A DNA stretch of 64,000 nucleotides. Origin: Flexivirga caeni (GTDB lineage: Bacteria; Actinomycetota; Actinomycetes; Actinomycetales; Dermatophilaceae). This document shows positions 39,193-49,203 of this stretch, in pieces. The notes under the pieces are model-generated. The model saw only the letters and a list, made by a program, of their open reading frames with translations. It ran no database searches and was not told the DNA's origin. Within the stretch, counting starts at the first letter, position 1. Each line of letters starts with the position of its first letter. The DNA lies in contig NZ_RJJQ01000022.1 of assembly GCF_003724155.1 (NCBI RefSeq), positions 19,434 to 83,433 of the forward strand. Direction: 5' to 3'. The translations under genes and the position numbers were made by a program.

Positions 39193-39804
39193 ATGAAGTC
39201 AGCTCAGATCGACCGGCGAACCCTGTTGAAGGGTGGCCTTGCTGGAGCGGGCGCCCTTGCGCTCGGCGGCCTTGCCGCACCGGCCGCACACGCCGCGGAC
39301 TGGAAGGTGCTGCCGTTCACCTATCAGGCGCAGCAAACGGGCTACTGGTGCGGGCCGACCGCGACGGCAATTGCCTTGTCCTGCCGTGGGATCACCGTCA
39401 GTCAGCAGGAGATGGCGAACGAACTCGGCACGACAGTTGACGGCACCAACTGGATCGGCCAGGTCACCTCCGTGCTCGACAACTACGTCGGCTGGTATCA
39501 GACCAAGGAGATGCCGAACGACCCTCCCACCCAGGCCCAGAAGGACCTGCTGTGGCAGGACATCACCTTCAACGTCGATCACGGCTACGCACTGGTGGCA
39601 AACATCGTTGCGCCGCCGGGGAATCAACCGCCTGGCTACCCGTCCGACCAGACGATCTACCACTACTTCACCGTCGTCGGCTACAACCCCGACCTGATGC
39701 AGGCCTACATCGCCGACCCCGCGGACTTCAGCGGCAACCAGACCTATTGGCTGTCCTTCGACCAGCTGGCGTCGCTCATTCCGCCGAAGGGGTATTCCGC
39801 CTGA
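39193..39804 (+). CDS. Small Tat-exported C39-like peptidase domain protein
   Basis: A 203-residue protein. ATG 39193 follows GAAAGGA. A Tat signal (DRRTLLKGGLAGAGALALGG, cleavage near AHA-AD) precedes a compact C39-like domain with YWCGPTATAIALSCRG (Cys), IYHYFTVVGYN (His) and AYIADPADFSG (Asp). It resembles the catalytic module of the larger protein at 16001. It is probably a secreted cysteine peptidase or peptidase-like protein; the target is unknown. Confidence 0.83.
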   Translation: MKSAQIDRRTLLKGGLAGAGALALGGLAAPAAHAADWKVLPFTYQAQQTGYWCGPTATAIALSCRGITVSQQEMANELGTTVDGTNWIGQVTSVLDNYVGWYQTKEMPNDPPTQAQKDLLWQDITFNVDHGYALVANIVAPPGNQPPGYPSDQTIYHYFTVVGYNPDLMQAYIADPADFSGNQTYWLSFDQLASLIPPKGYSA

Positions 39805-39883
39805 TTGTCGGACCCTCGACCTACCGTAAGAGGACCGTCGCCGCACTGCTGCGGTGGCGGTCTCTCTCATCAGGAGGAGCGTC

Positions 39884-40345
39884 ATGGCGCGGGAGTTCCA
39901 AGTTACGTTCGATGCCGCAGACCCGGAAGCGTTGTCGGTGTTCTGGCGAGACGCGTTGGGCTATGTCCATCCGGCCCCTCCGGGCGTTGACCTGCCGCCC
40001 TGCGGCGATCCCCTGGCAGCCTGGGACGAGTTCCTCGACCGGCTGGGTGTGCCCGAGGCTGAACGCAATTCGTCATCCGCGGTGGAAGACCCCGATGGCC
40101 GCGGGCCGCGCATCTACTTCCAGCGGGTGCCGGAAGCCAAGAGCGGGAAGAACCGGGTGCACCTGGACCTGCGTGCGGCGCCCGGCGTGCAGGGTGAGGA
40201 GCGGATGATGGCACTCGAGGCCGAGTGCGCGCGCCTGGTCGGGCTGGGTGCGAGCCGGTTGCGCCGATCGGAGCCTGCACCACCGATGTCACACGGATTC
40301 ATCGTGATGGCCGATCCGGAGGGCAATGAGTTCTGCCTGGACTGA
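39884..40345 (+). CDS. VOC family (glyoxalase-like) protein
   Basis: A 153-residue protein from ATG 39884 after a strong AGGAGGAG. It has the paired beta-alpha-beta-beta-beta repeats of the VOC superfamily: VTFDAADPEALSVFWRDALG at the N-terminus and FIVMADPEGNEFCLD at the C-terminus, whose Glu is a usual metal ligand. The substrate is unknown. It is 19 bp upstream of hemY. Confidence 0.88.
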   Translation: MAREFQVTFDAADPEALSVFWRDALGYVHPAPPGVDLPPCGDPLAAWDEFLDRLGVPEAERNSSSAVEDPDGRGPRIYFQRVPEAKSGKNRVHLDLRAAPGVQGEERMMALEAECARLVGLGASRLRRSEPAPPMSHGFIVMADPEGNEFCLD

Positions 40346-40364
40346 GACTGTCAGGCTTGGGGAC

Positions 40365-41750
40365 ATGGCACGCATCGTCATCGTGGGGGCAGGCATCAGC
40401 GGGCTGGCGGCTGCGCTGGAGGCGTCGGCGTCGCAGCACGAGGTAGTCCTCCTGGAGGGTTCGCCTCAGGTCGGCGGGAAGCTGCGACTGGCGACCATCG
40501 CCGGGCAGCAGGTCGATGTCGGCGCGGAGTCGATGCTCGCGAGACGGCCCGAAGCACTGGACCTGCTCGCCGACCTCGACGTCCAGCCGGTGCACCCGGC
40601 CGCAGTTTCCGCGTCCTTGTGGACCGGGGGTGCGCTGCAGCCGATGCCGCGCGGCACCGTGATGGGAGTGCCCGCGGACCCGGCTGCCTTGCGGCAGGTG
40701 CTGACCGAAGCCGAGGTCGAACGAGCTCACGACGAGCGGAAAGTCGTTGTCGCTGAAGACGTCTCGATCGGTGACCTGGTGGAGGAAGCAGTCGGTCCGG
40801 CCGTCGTGGACCGCCTGGTCGAGCCGCTGCTCGGGGGTGTGTATGCCGGCCACGCGCGCCGTCTGTCGGCGGCCGTGACGGTGCCCGCTCTCTTCGCGGC
40901 AGCGCAGCGTGGCGAGTTGCTGACCGAGGCAGTCCGGCGCAGCACCGTGCGCACGGCACCCACGGAGGCGCCCGCAGAGCCGGTGTTTGCGGGCTTGCGC
41001 GGCGGCGTCGGCTCGTTGCCAGGGCACGTGGTTCGGCTACTGGTGGACCGGGGAGTGACAGTGCGCACCGGTGCGACGGTCCGGGAGTTGAGCCGCGCGT
41101 CCGCAGGCTGGACGGTCACGATCGGCGAGACGCGGTCGCCAGAGGTGATCGGCGCGGACGCGGTGGTGCTGGCCACGCCCGCGCGGGCGACCGCCCGCTT
41201 GCTCGCGTCGCTCGCTCCCGTCGCCGCCGCTGGACTCGGGGACATCGATTACGCGTCGATGGCGATTGTTACCTATGCCTTCAAGCGCTCCGAATCCTCA
41301 GTGTTTGCAGGTAGTTCCGGCTTCCTCGTTCCACCGGCCGATGGCCGCGGCATCAAGGCGTCGACCTTCAGCAGCACGAAATGGCCGTGGCTGGCCGAAG
41401 CCGCGCCCGCGCTCACCTTCGTCCGGGTGTCGATCGGCCGGCAGGGGGAGGAGGCGGATCTGCAGCGTAGCGATGCCGAACTGGCCGCGACCGGCATGCG
41501 TGAGTTGCGTGCCGCACTCGGCGCGGTAGTGCCGCGTCCGGTCGCCGCGCAGGTGCAGCGGTGGGGCGGCGCGCTCCCGCAGTATGCCGTCGGGCATCTC
41601 GACCGGATTGCCGTGGTGCGCGCAGCGGTGGCGGAGCTTCCCGGTGTCGAGGTCGCGGGGGCGGCATATGACGGGGTCGGCATCCCGGCCTGCATCGGCA
41701 GCGGCCGCGCGGCGGCTGAGCGCGTGCTCACCCGGCTCGCGGCAGGTTGA
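40365..41750 (+). CDS. hemY: Coproporphyrinogen III oxidase (HemY/CgoX)
   Basis: A 461-residue FAD enzyme ([20 protein letters not shown]) with the GxGxxG dinucleotide motif at residues 8-13 and the family loop [20 protein letters not shown] near 145. In Gram-positive bacteria it oxidises coproporphyrinogen III to coproporphyrin III, followed by CpfC and HemQ. It lies 23 bp upstream of hemQ. Confidence 0.92.
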   Translation: MARIVIVGAGISGLAAALEASASQHEVVLLEGSPQVGGKLRLATIAGQQVDVGAESMLARRPEALDLLADLDVQPVHPAAVSASLWTGGALQPMPRGTVMGVPADPAALRQVLTEAEVERAHDERKVVVAEDVSIGDLVEEAVGPAVVDRLVEPLLGGVYAGHARRLSAAVTVPALFAAAQRGELLTEAVRRSTVRTAPTEAPAEPVFAGLRGGVGSLPGHVVRLLVDRGVTVRTGATVRELSRASAGWTVTIGETRSPEVIGADAVVLATPARATARLLASLAPVAAAGLGDIDYASMAIVTYAFKRSESSVFAGSSGFLVPPADGRGIKASTFSSTKWPWLAEAAPALTFVRVSIGRQGEEADLQRSDAELAATGMRELRAALGAVVPRPVAAQVQRWGGALPQYAVGHLDRIAVVRAAVAELPGVEVAGAAYDGVGIPACIGSGRAAAERVLTRLAAG

Positions 41751-41773
41751 TGTGTGCGGGAGAGAATAGGACC

Positions 41774-42487
41774 ATGACTGACGACCAGCGACTGCGTCCC
41801 GGTGCCCGAGTGATCAACGAGATCAACGAAACCGTCCGCTACACGATGTATTCGGTGTTCAAGGCGACCCGCCCGATGCCGGAAGATCGCGAGGAGGCCG
41901 TCGCGGAGGTCGAGCGTTCCTTCAAGGAACTGGAGTCCCAGGACGTTGTCGTGCGTGGGACGTATGACGTCGGCGGGCTGCGCGCCGACGCGGACCTGCT
42001 CATCTGGTGGCATGCGCCGGAGATCGAGCCGCTGCAGGCGGCATACCACCGCTTCCAGACGACGGCACTCGGCCGTAGCTTCGACGCGATCTGGTCCAAC
42101 GCGGCGGTGCACCGGCCGGCGGAGTTCAACAAGTCGCACGTTCCGGACTTCCTGGTAGACCCGGAGCCGAAGAACTACCTGTGCCTCTACCCGTTCGTGC
42201 GGTCCTACGACTGGTACCTCCTGCCCGACCAGGAGCGCCGCACGATGCTGAAGGACCACGGTCTCGCCGCCCGCGACTACCCGGACGTGCGTGCCAACAC
42301 CGTCCCCGCGTTCGCGCTCGGCGACTACGAGTGGCTGCTCGCCTTCGAGGCGAACGAACTACACCGCATCGTCGACCTGATGCGTGACCTGCGGGCGACC
42401 GAGGCGCGCCGCCACGTGCGTGAGGAGACGCCGTTCTTCACCGGCCCGTTGACACCCATTGCCGACCTGGCCGCCCGGTTGCGCTGA
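41774..42487 (+). CDS. hemQ: Coproheme decarboxylase (HemQ/ChdC)
   Basis: A 237-residue chlorite-dismutase-fold enzyme that converts coproheme to haem b with peroxide. Visible family segments are [54 protein letters not shown] with the Tyr radical site near residue 135, and [20 protein letters not shown] with the His haem ligand. The start is ATG 41774. It completes the coproporphyrin-dependent pathway with cpfC (1340), hemE and hemY. Confidence 0.95.
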   Translation: MTDDQRLRPGARVINEINETVRYTMYSVFKATRPMPEDREEAVAEVERSFKELESQDVVVRGTYDVGGLRADADLLIWWHAPEIEPLQAAYHRFQTTALGRSFDAIWSNAAVHRPAEFNKSHVPDFLVDPEPKNYLCLYPFVRSYDWYLLPDQERRTMLKDHGLAARDYPDVRANTVPAFALGDYEWLLAFEANELHRIVDLMRDLRATEARRHVREETPFFTGPLTPIADLAARLR

Positions 42488-42558
42488 GCCGCCCAGCGCG
42501 GCGCGCTCTCGTCGTACGCAACCTTCGACGGTCGAGGTGTGCGTCGCGTATGGCGCCG

Positions 42559-43740
42559 CTACGTCCTCCTTGATCGCGCACGTCCGACGGCGAGGACATC
42601 CAGCGCGGCAGTTGCTGCCGCGACGAGGATCGGGGTTCGCGGCGACACGGTGTAGAGCGCACCTGCCGTCGCCGAACCGGCCGCGGTGCCCAGGTTGGTC
42701 GCGGTGAGGATCCAGGTGCTCGCCTCGGTCCGACGGTCGGCCGGCACGGCGTCATCGGCTGCGACATACGCCAGCACCCACAGCGGTGCGCCGGCCGCGC
42801 CGAGGCAGGCGAGCACGGTCAACTGGGCCGCGCCCGGGTGGAGTGGTGCGGCGACCAGGCCGAGTGCACACCAGCCGAGAAGCAGCAGCATTGCGGGCCG
42901 ATGCCATGCCGCGTGGGGATGCAGTCGTCCCCAGCCGAGACCGCCGAGCACGGCGCCGACCGCGATCGCGGCTTCCGCGATACCTGCGTAACCGGGCCGA
43001 TGGGTCGCCTTCGCGACCGCGGCTACCCCGGTCACCAGGAGTGATCCGGCCAGGCCGAAGAGCGTCATCATGGGCACGATGTCCCAGAGCAGGCGCTGCC
43101 GCAGCGCGGCATGGCTGTGAGTCGAACCTTGGTGCGATTGCTGGCGTTTCGCGTGCGGGGATCGGGCCAGGGCGTAGCAACTGAGCGTGATGAGAGTCGC
43201 CGGTGCGATCAGGCCGTGCCAGGCGGGACCCCAGGCGAGGACGAGGCCGGACAGGACCGGGCCGATGAGCCACAGGGCTTCTTCGGTCACGGTGTCCAGC
43301 GAGAAGGCCAGCTGCAGCCGGTCGGGCGCGAGCAACCGCCATTGAGTGCGCATGCTCGGCCCCAGCGGTGGTGCAACCAGGCCGACGAGGGCGGCGAGTA
43401 TGACCCAGACGCCGAGGGATCCGGTGCCGCGCGCAGCGGCAAGTGCAGCTGCGACGAGCACGACAGCAACGAGCGCGCCGAGGACCGGAAGGAGGCGCCG
43501 CTGGCTGTAGCGGTCGATGAGACGGGACTTGAGCGGCATCGCGAACGACGAGAGCCCGTACGCCGACATCGCGAGCGCTGCGACGGGAAATGAACCGGTT
43601 GATTGAACGACGGTGAACAGGAAGAGCAACGGCAGCATCGCATAGCCGCCTCGTCCCGCCGCAGACCACGCGAAAATGCGCAAGGTCCCGGGGCTGGCGA
43701 GGAGGGAGCGATAACTGCCGGCACGGGAAGTGCCGGACAT
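42559..43740 (-). CDS. MFS transporter
   Basis: A 393-residue membrane protein (MSGTSRAGSYRSLLASPGTL) with about twelve hydrophobic segments and the MFS loop signature SRLIDRYSQRRLLPVLGALV. A basic/His-rich central loop (SPHAKRQQSHQGSTHSHAAL) links the two halves. The substrate is unknown; an efflux-type role is typical. The 240 bp between its start and msrB have no gene I can support, but include a run of eight C residues near 43964. Confidence 0.85.
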   Translation of the reverse strand: MSGTSRAGSYRSLLASPGTLRIFAWSAAGRGGYAMLPLLFLFTVVQSTGSFPVAALAMSAYGLSSFAMPLKSRLIDRYSQRRLLPVLGALVAVVLVAAALAAARGTGSLGVWVILAALVGLVAPPLGPSMRTQWRLLAPDRLQLAFSLDTVTEEALWLIGPVLSGLVLAWGPAWHGLIAPATLITLSCYALARSPHAKRQQSHQGSTHSHAALRQRLLWDIVPMMTLFGLAGSLLVTGVAAVAKATHRPGYAGIAEAAIAVGAVLGGLGWGRLHPHAAWHRPAMLLLLGWCALGLVAAPLHPGAAQLTVLACLGAAGAPLWVLAYVAADDAVPADRRTEASTWILTATNLGTAAGSATAGALYTVSPRTPILVAAATAALDVLAVGRARSRRT

Positions 43741-43978
43741 GAAGGAATCTCCGCAGGTGTGCGTGGCGCCGCACGAGACGGTGCCAAAGGAGGGTGGACA
43801 ACGAAAATCGCCAGGTTCGGTGACCCGGCGATCCGTCGGCCGTTTAGTGCGGAGAAGTCATGATCGCGAGGGTAGCGCGTTCGGCATACCCGAGGAGGGC
43901 GCGCCGCTCCCGAGTAGACAGAACGCGCGCTTGGCATACTCGAAAGTCGCGGCGGTGCCCAACCCCCCCCGGGCAGCC

Positions 43979-44398
43979 TCAGGCCTGTTTCGGTTCTAGG
44001 CTGAGCGACACCGAGTTGATGCAGTAACGCTGGTCGGTGGGAGTCGGGTAACCCTCGCCGTCGAAGACGTGGCCGAGGTGCGATCCGCACCGGGCACAAC
44101 GGACTTCGGTGCGCACCATGCCCATCGAACGGTCCTGGATCAGCTCCACGTTGTCGTCCGCGGAGGGCGCGTAGAACGACGGCCAGCCGCAGTGGCTGTG
44201 AAACTTCGTGGCGCTGCGGAACAACTCGGCGCCGCACGCGCGACACGAGTAGACGCCCTCGGTCTCGGTGTCGGTGTATTCCCCGGTGAACGGGCGCTCG
44301 GTCGCGGCCTCGCGCAGCACGGCGTATTCCGCGGGGGACAGTTGCGCGCGCCACTCCTCGTCGGACTTGCTCACCTGGTATGTCGGCTGGTCGGTCAC
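43979..44398 (-). CDS. msrB: Peptide-methionine (R)-S-oxide reductase
   Basis: A 139-residue MsrB repairing methionine-R-sulfoxide. I use GTG 44398 (MTDQPTYQVSKSDEEW) because AAAGGA lies 9 bp upstream; ATG 44428 is also in frame. Zinc ligands are in YSCRACGAELF and VRCARCGSHLGHVF. The catalytic end is QRYCINSVSLSLEP with the nucleophilic Cys near residue 127. Confidence 0.94.
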   Translation of the reverse strand: MTDQPTYQVSKSDEEWRAQLSPAEYAVLREAATERPFTGEYTDTETEGVYSCRACGAELFRSATKFHSHCGWPSFYAPSADDNVELIQDRSMGMVRTEVRCARCGSHLGHVFDGEGYPTPTDQRYCINSVSLSLEPKQA

Positions 44399-44437
44399 GT
44401 CGTGGTCCTTTCTGGATGCCTTCGTCATACCAACAAC

Positions 44438-44473
44438 GCGGCGCCGCCGGACGTTCCCGTCCGACGACGCCGC
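44438..44473 (-). terminator. Hairpin downstream of the nuclease gene
   Basis: Outer arms GCGGCG / CGCCGC and inner arms CGGACG / CGTCCG around loop TTCC, between the stop of the extracellular nuclease gene and the msrB start. Confidence 0.55.
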
Positions 44474-44493
44474 GCAGTTGCAGTGTCGCTGAC

Positions 44494-46884
44494 TCAGTGC
44501 ACCTCCACCTTCACCAGCTGCGGGTCGTGATCCGAGTCCTGGTCGTAGAACTGCGAGTTCGTGTGCACGACCTGGTAGTCGTGCTTGGCTAGCAGCGCCT
44601 TGCTGACCAGGATCTGGTCGAGCACCTGGCTGTTTCCCTCGTAGTCGTAGGTGTAGCGCTCTTTCGCCGGCAAGGTGTCGATCAGGTCAGTCAGTGCGGT
44701 CTTGCCATGGCCTTTGAGGATGGCGGCGGTCTGGCTGAAATCGAAGTCGTTCAGATCGCCGAGGACCACGATGCTGGCGTTCTTGTTGGCCTTGAGCAAC
44801 TGGTCGACGAAGCCACGTACGATCGACGCCTGCGCGAGCCGCTGCACCTCGGAGGCGCGCTGCGGCGGCTGGTAGCGGCCCATCAGCGGGTCGTCACCGA
44901 GCTTCGCCGCGAAGTGGTTGGCGATGACGAACAGCGGCTTGCCCCACCAGAGGAACTCACCAACAAGCGGCTTGCGCGAGCTGTCCCAGGCGGCGTCGGT
45001 CGGGTCGATCCGGCCGGGGGAGTAGTTGATCGACGCCCACGGGCCTTTGCCGGTGACGGCGACCGAGTTGATCGACGTGCCGCCGGGCTTGTTCACGAAC
45101 GTCATCCCGCGGTCGTCCCGGTAGATGAACACCTGCCGGATGTTGCCGCCCGGCTGACCGCCGTCCTGATCGTTCACCGGGTTGATCCAGACGGCCTGGT
45201 ATGACGGGCCGCCCGCCGCCTTGATGGCCGCGATCAGCTTGCCGGTCGTCGCGGTCGAGTCGACGACGCCGTTGTCGGTGGCGCCGTTGTTGTCCTGGAT
45301 CTCTTCCAGCGCAACGATGTCCGGGGCCGCCAGGTTGGTGACGATCTGACCGGCGAGCCGGTTGAACTTGGTCTGCGGATCGCTCGGCGCGAGGTTCTCG
45401 ACGTTGAACGTCGCGACCGCGGCCTGCTTCTTCTTGGCCGGCTTCGCGACGTCGCGGGTGGTGCTGCCGCGCTGCAACTGCCCGGCCTGCGTGGCCATCA
45501 GGTAGTAGTTGCCGAAGTTGTAGTCGACGACGCCGACGGTGGCTCCCCGGTAGGTGTCACCTGTGTTCGCCGAGCCGATCGAGGTCTTCGGGAGCAGCGC
45601 GCTCGACAGGATCAGCCGCATCGCGTTGGGGGTGGCGTAGTTGCGGTAGAGGACCCCGCCGTCCGGGGTCCAGGTGACTTGTCTGGTGTTGGCCGGCACG
45701 ATCGGGGTCTCGCCGTACGACGGGTTGGTCGGACCCACAGCCTTGGCGTCGTTCTCCTGGATCCGCATGCCCTCCAACGATTCCCAGAAGTCGAGGGCAC
45801 TCTTCGACGGGTCGAGCGTGACGCCTGCGGTCTCGACATTGCCCGGGTCACCGGCTTCCACGACCTGCGCCGGCGGCACGTGACCCTTGGAGCCGATGAC
45901 GACGGGGGCGGGCAGCGCGTTGCCGGAGCTGGTCACCTGAACGTTCGGGTTGCCCAACTCGGTGGTGGTCAGGTTGCCGGTGTCGACGCCGCCGGGACGG
46001 TATTCGGTGACCTTGCCGGCCACGACGACGGCATCGCCGACCTTGACCGACCCGGCGCCGCCGAAGACGTAGAGGCCCTCACTGGTCCGCGGGTCGTCAT
46101 CCGGGGTCGTCGACTGCATCCAGAAGCCGGAGCTGCCGTTGAGCGCGGTGACGACGCCCTTGACATCCTTCACCTGCTGGCCGACCAAGGGTGACTGGAA
46201 GCTGGTGCCCTGGATCTGCTCGATGGTCGCCGACATGCCTGTCGGCGGCGGGGGAGTGACGCCTCCGGACCCGCAAATGGCAAGGGGCGCAGTGGAATTC
46301 AGCGGTGCCGGATCGGCGTTGACGAAGTCCTTGGCGTTGTCGTCGGTGTCGTGGCAGCCGGTGGTGCGGCTGTCGGCGAGCTTGTTCGACGGCGCGGGCG
46401 CCGGGGAGCCCTCGACATACGACGAGGAGATCGCGCCATACCCGACGGTGTCGACCGTGCTGCTGCCATTCCCGAGCACGACGCTGCCGGCGGTGGCCGA
46501 GAGGTTGAGTGTGCCGGTTGTGTCGGGCGTGGGCAGCGCGGCGGAGCTGCCGGAGCCGGCGCCTTCCTGCACGAGGTAGTGGCCGCCGGCGGCGATCGAG
46601 CCGGTGAGCGCGGTGCTGCCGCCGCTGTTGCCGGAGGCCGCGTAGTAGGTGAGTGACCAGCCGCTGAGGTCGATGGTGCTGGAGCCGGTGTTGTAGAGCT
46701 CGATGTAGTCGTTGGCGTATGGCGCGCCGCTGTTGCCGCCGCCGCCATACACGGCCGAAATGACGACGTTTGCGGACGCAGCGTGTGCTGACGGTGCCGC
46801 GGCGAGGCTGACGGACCCGCCGACGGCGAGTGCGGAGGTGGCGATGAGCGTGACGAGACGCATACGGGTATGACGGTGTGGCAT
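44494..46884 (-). CDS. ExeM/NucH-family extracellular endonuclease with lamin-tail domain
   Basis: A 796-residue secreted nuclease. ATG 46884 begins a signal peptide (MPHRHTRMRLVTLIATSALA, cleavage near AHA-AS). Residues ~37-175 are a lamin-tail domain (VVISAVYGGGGNSGAPYAND, LYNTGSSTIDLSGWSL). An OB-fold/ExeM-like region follows. From about residue 490 comes the endonuclease/exonuclease/phosphatase domain: VATFNVENLAPSD, DIVALEEIQDNNGA (metal Glu), VLGDLNDFDF and DQDSDHDPQLVKVEV (catalytic Asp-His). It probably degrades extracellular DNA. No sorting signal is seen. Confidence 0.9.
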   Translation of the reverse strand: MPHRHTRMRLVTLIATSALAVGGSVSLAAAPSAHAASANVVISAVYGGGGNSGAPYANDYIELYNTGSSTIDLSGWSLTYYAASGNSGGSTALTGSIAAGGHYLVQEGAGSGSSAALPTPDTTGTLNLSATAGSVVLGNGSSTVDTVGYGAISSSYVEGSPAPAPSNKLADSRTTGCHDTDDNAKDFVNADPAPLNSTAPLAICGSGGVTPPPPTGMSATIEQIQGTSFQSPLVGQQVKDVKGVVTALNGSSGFWMQSTTPDDDPRTSEGLYVFGGAGSVKVGDAVVVAGKVTEYRPGGVDTGNLTTTELGNPNVQVTSSGNALPAPVVIGSKGHVPPAQVVEAGDPGNVETAGVTLDPSKSALDFWESLEGMRIQENDAKAVGPTNPSYGETPIVPANTRQVTWTPDGGVLYRNYATPNAMRLILSSALLPKTSIGSANTGDTYRGATVGVVDYNFGNYYLMATQAGQLQRGSTTRDVAKPAKKKQAAVATFNVENLAPSDPQTKFNRLAGQIVTNLAAPDIVALEEIQDNNGATDNGVVDSTATTGKLIAAIKAAGGPSYQAVWINPVNDQDGGQPGGNIRQVFIYRDDRGMTFVNKPGGTSINSVAVTGKGPWASINYSPGRIDPTDAAWDSSRKPLVGEFLWWGKPLFVIANHFAAKLGDDPLMGRYQPPQRASEVQRLAQASIVRGFVDQLLKANKNASIVVLGDLNDFDFSQTAAILKGHGKTALTDLIDTLPAKERYTYDYEGNSQVLDQILVSKALLAKHDYQVVHTNSQFYDQDSDHDPQLVKVEVH

Positions 46885-47025
46885 GAATACCTTCCAGATG
46901 GTGCTGACGGACGCGACGGCGCGTTTGGGGGTGCTACGGACTGTAGGCACTCCGGACGGCCCGCGGGGGTTTCGGCGGTGACGGACTGCTGAACTTTCTT
47001 GCCGGCAGGTCGTAGGTTGTCCGGT

Positions 47026-48102
47026 ATGGCCAAGAATCCCGCCGCGCAGGTGCCCGTCGGTGACCGCGAGGTGCGCGTGTCCAGTCCCGACCGGGTGATC
47101 TACGAGGCGACCGAGCGGACGCCACAAATCAGCAAGCTGCAGGTCTGCGAATACTTCGCGACGGTCGGCGACGCACTGCTGCGCGCGGCCGGCGACCGCC
47201 CAACGGCGATGGAGCGCTGGCCGGACGGTTTCCGCGAGGGCATGCGCCTGGCGACCGGGTATGGCGACGACGGCGACGGTTTCTATCAGAAGCGCCTGCC
47301 GCGTGGGGCGCCCGATTTCGTCGAGACGGTGCAGGTGACCTTCCCCAGCGGCCGGACCGCGCACGAGCTGTGCCCGACCGAACCGGCGGCGTTCGTCTGG
47401 GCGGCGCACATGGGCACGCTGACCTTCCACCCGTGGCCGGTGCGGCGGCCGGACGCCGATCACCCGGACGAGCTGCGCATCGACCTCGACCCGCAACCGG
47501 GCACCGGCTTCGCAGACTCGCAACGCGTCGCGGACGTGGCGCGAGAATTGTTGCAGGAGATCGGTTTACGCGGCTTTCCCAAGACCAGCGGCAACCGCGG
47601 CATCCACATCTACGTCCGGATCGAGCCGCGCTGGACCTTCGAGGAATTGCGCCACGCGGCAATCGGATTCGGCCGCGAGCTGGAGCGCCGCGACGACGGC
47701 GTCACCACCAGCTGGTGGAAGGAGGAGCGCGGGGAGCGCATCTTCGTCGACTTCAACCAGAACAACCGCGACCGGACCATCGCGTCGGCGTGGTCGCTGC
47801 GCGCACGGCCGGGGGCTCCGGTCAGCACCCCGATGACCTGGGCGCAGCTGGCCGACGTGCGCGATCCGCGCGACTTCAACCTGGCCACGGTGCCGGACTT
47901 CCTCGCCGGCGGCGACGCCTGGGCGGAGCTGGACGACACGGCATACTCACTCGAGCCGTTGCTGCACCTGTGGGAGACGCTGCCGGGCGGCGAGTTGAAC
48001 TTCCCGCCCGACTATCCGAAGATGCCCGGCGAGCCGCCGCGCGTGCAGCCGTCGAAGAAACGCGAGGACCACTGGGACGCCGACGGCAACCGGATCGACT
48101 GA
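47026..48102 (+). CDS. LigD-type DNA polymerase/primase domain protein
   Basis: A 358-residue stand-alone polymerase of the archaeo-eukaryotic primase fold used in bacterial end joining. Motifs are ELRIDLDPQPGTGF near residue 150 (metal DxD), KTSGNRGIHIYVRI near 188 and RIFVDFNQNNRDRTIASAWS near 240. No ligase or phosphoesterase domain is fused. An ATP-dependent ligase gene converges on it 3 bp away. No ku gene is in the window. Confidence 0.92.
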   Translation: MAKNPAAQVPVGDREVRVSSPDRVIYEATERTPQISKLQVCEYFATVGDALLRAAGDRPTAMERWPDGFREGMRLATGYGDDGDGFYQKRLPRGAPDFVETVQVTFPSGRTAHELCPTEPAAFVWAAHMGTLTFHPWPVRRPDADHPDELRIDLDPQPGTGFADSQRVADVARELLQEIGLRGFPKTSGNRGIHIYVRIEPRWTFEELRHAAIGFGRELERRDDGVTTSWWKEERGERIFVDFNQNNRDRTIASAWSLRARPGAPVSTPMTWAQLADVRDPRDFNLATVPDFLAGGDAWAELDDTAYSLEPLLHLWETLPGGELNFPPDYPKMPGEPPRVQPSKKREDHWDADGNRID

Positions 48103-48105
48103 GGA

Positions 48106-49167
48106 TCAGCTGCCTGCTGCCAGCACCTCGTCGAGGTCGTATGCCGCAGCCCGGTCCACCTGGGCCAGCAGACACGACGCCGGCTCGCGGTCGGGCCGCC
48201 AGCGCAGGAACGTCACCCCGTGCCGGAAGCGGTAGCCCTCCAACTGGTCGAATTTCACCTCGACCACGCGTTCGGGTCGCAACCGCACGAACGACACGTC
48301 CGTGTTGCCGCTGAAGCGGGACCGGTCGGTAGCACCCTGCACCGCGTCCCCTTCGGCGTCCCGCTCCACGATCGGCGCGAGCTCGTCGACGAGCTCCACC
48401 CGGCGTTTCGCGGTGAACGACACGATGCCGCCGACGTTGCGCAGGTTGCCGGCGTCGTCATACATCCCGAGCAGCAGGGAGCCGACACCGTTGCCGCTCT
48501 TGTGGATCCGGTAGCCGAGCAGCACTGCGTCGGCGGTGCGGGTGTGCTTGATCTTCAGCATGGTGCGCTTGCCCGGCTGGTAGGTCGACTGCTTGGCCTT
48601 CGCGATGACGCCGTCCAGGCCGGCACCCTCGAAACGCGCGAACCAGTCCTGCGCGAGTCGCGGGTCGTCGGTGACCCGGGTCAGGTGAAAGGGCGCTCCC
48701 ACTCCGTGCAGCGCGCCTTCGAGTGCCGCCCGCCGCCGAGCGAACGGCTCGTCGAGCAGTGAGTCGCCGTCGACCACCAGCGCGTCGAAGAAGATGACCT
48801 CGGCCGGCGTCTCCACCGACAGCTTGCGCACGCGCGAGTCAGCGGGGTGGATACGTTGCCCAAGCGCCTCGAAATCCAGGCGGGCAGAGCCGGATTGGCC
48901 CGACCGCACCACTACCTCGCCGTCGAGCGCGCACCTGTCCGGCAACTGCGCGCGGACCGCGTCGACAAGCTCGGGGAAGTAGCGCGTGAGCGGCTTGGAG
49001 CCGCGCGACGCCAGCTCGACGTCGTCGCCGTCCTTCAGCACGATGCAGCGGAAACCGTCCCACTTCGGCTCATAGAGGTAGCCGCCGTCGACGGAGTCCG
49101 GCGACGGCACGGACGCAGCCGCCTTGGCGAGCATCGGCGTGATCGGCAACGACAGCGGCAGGTCCAT
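48106..49167 (-). CDS. ATP-dependent DNA ligase
   Basis: A 353-residue ligase starting at ATG 49167. Motif I EPKWDGFRCIV near residue 32 carries the adenylated Lys. Motifs LDGEVVV near 82, IFFDALVVDGDSLL near 126, GVIAKAKQSTYQPGKR near 192 and LKIKHTRTADAVLLGYRIHK complete the catalytic core. An OB domain follows. It resembles LigC/LigD ligases and probably works with the adjacent LigD-type polymerase. Confidence 0.92.
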   Translation of the reverse strand: MDLPLSLPITPMLAKAAASVPSPDSVDGGYLYEPKWDGFRCIVLKDGDDVELASRGSKPLTRYFPELVDAVRAQLPDRCALDGEVVVRSGQSGSARLDFEALGQRIHPADSRVRKLSVETPAEVIFFDALVVDGDSLLDEPFARRRAALEGALHGVGAPFHLTRVTDDPRLAQDWFARFEGAGLDGVIAKAKQSTYQPGKRTMLKIKHTRTADAVLLGYRIHKSGNGVGSLLLGMYDDAGNLRNVGGIVSFTAKRRVELVDELAPIVERDAEGDAVQGATDRSRFSGNTDVSFVRLRPERVVEVKFDQLEGYRFRHGVTFLRWRPDREPASCLLAQVDRAAAYDLDEVLAAGS

Positions 49168-49203
49168 GCGGTCATTGTGCCCGGAGCCTGCGACGATGGG
49201 GCC

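Noticed and set aside
43741..43978. Small plus-strand frames between the MFS and msrB genes
   Set aside because: They have no ribosome site, no family resemblance and poor codon pattern.
44494..47523. A 1009-codon version of the nuclease frame extending to 47523
   Set aside because: The first ~213 codons are antisense to the LigD-type polymerase gene; the signal peptide at 46884 marks the real start.
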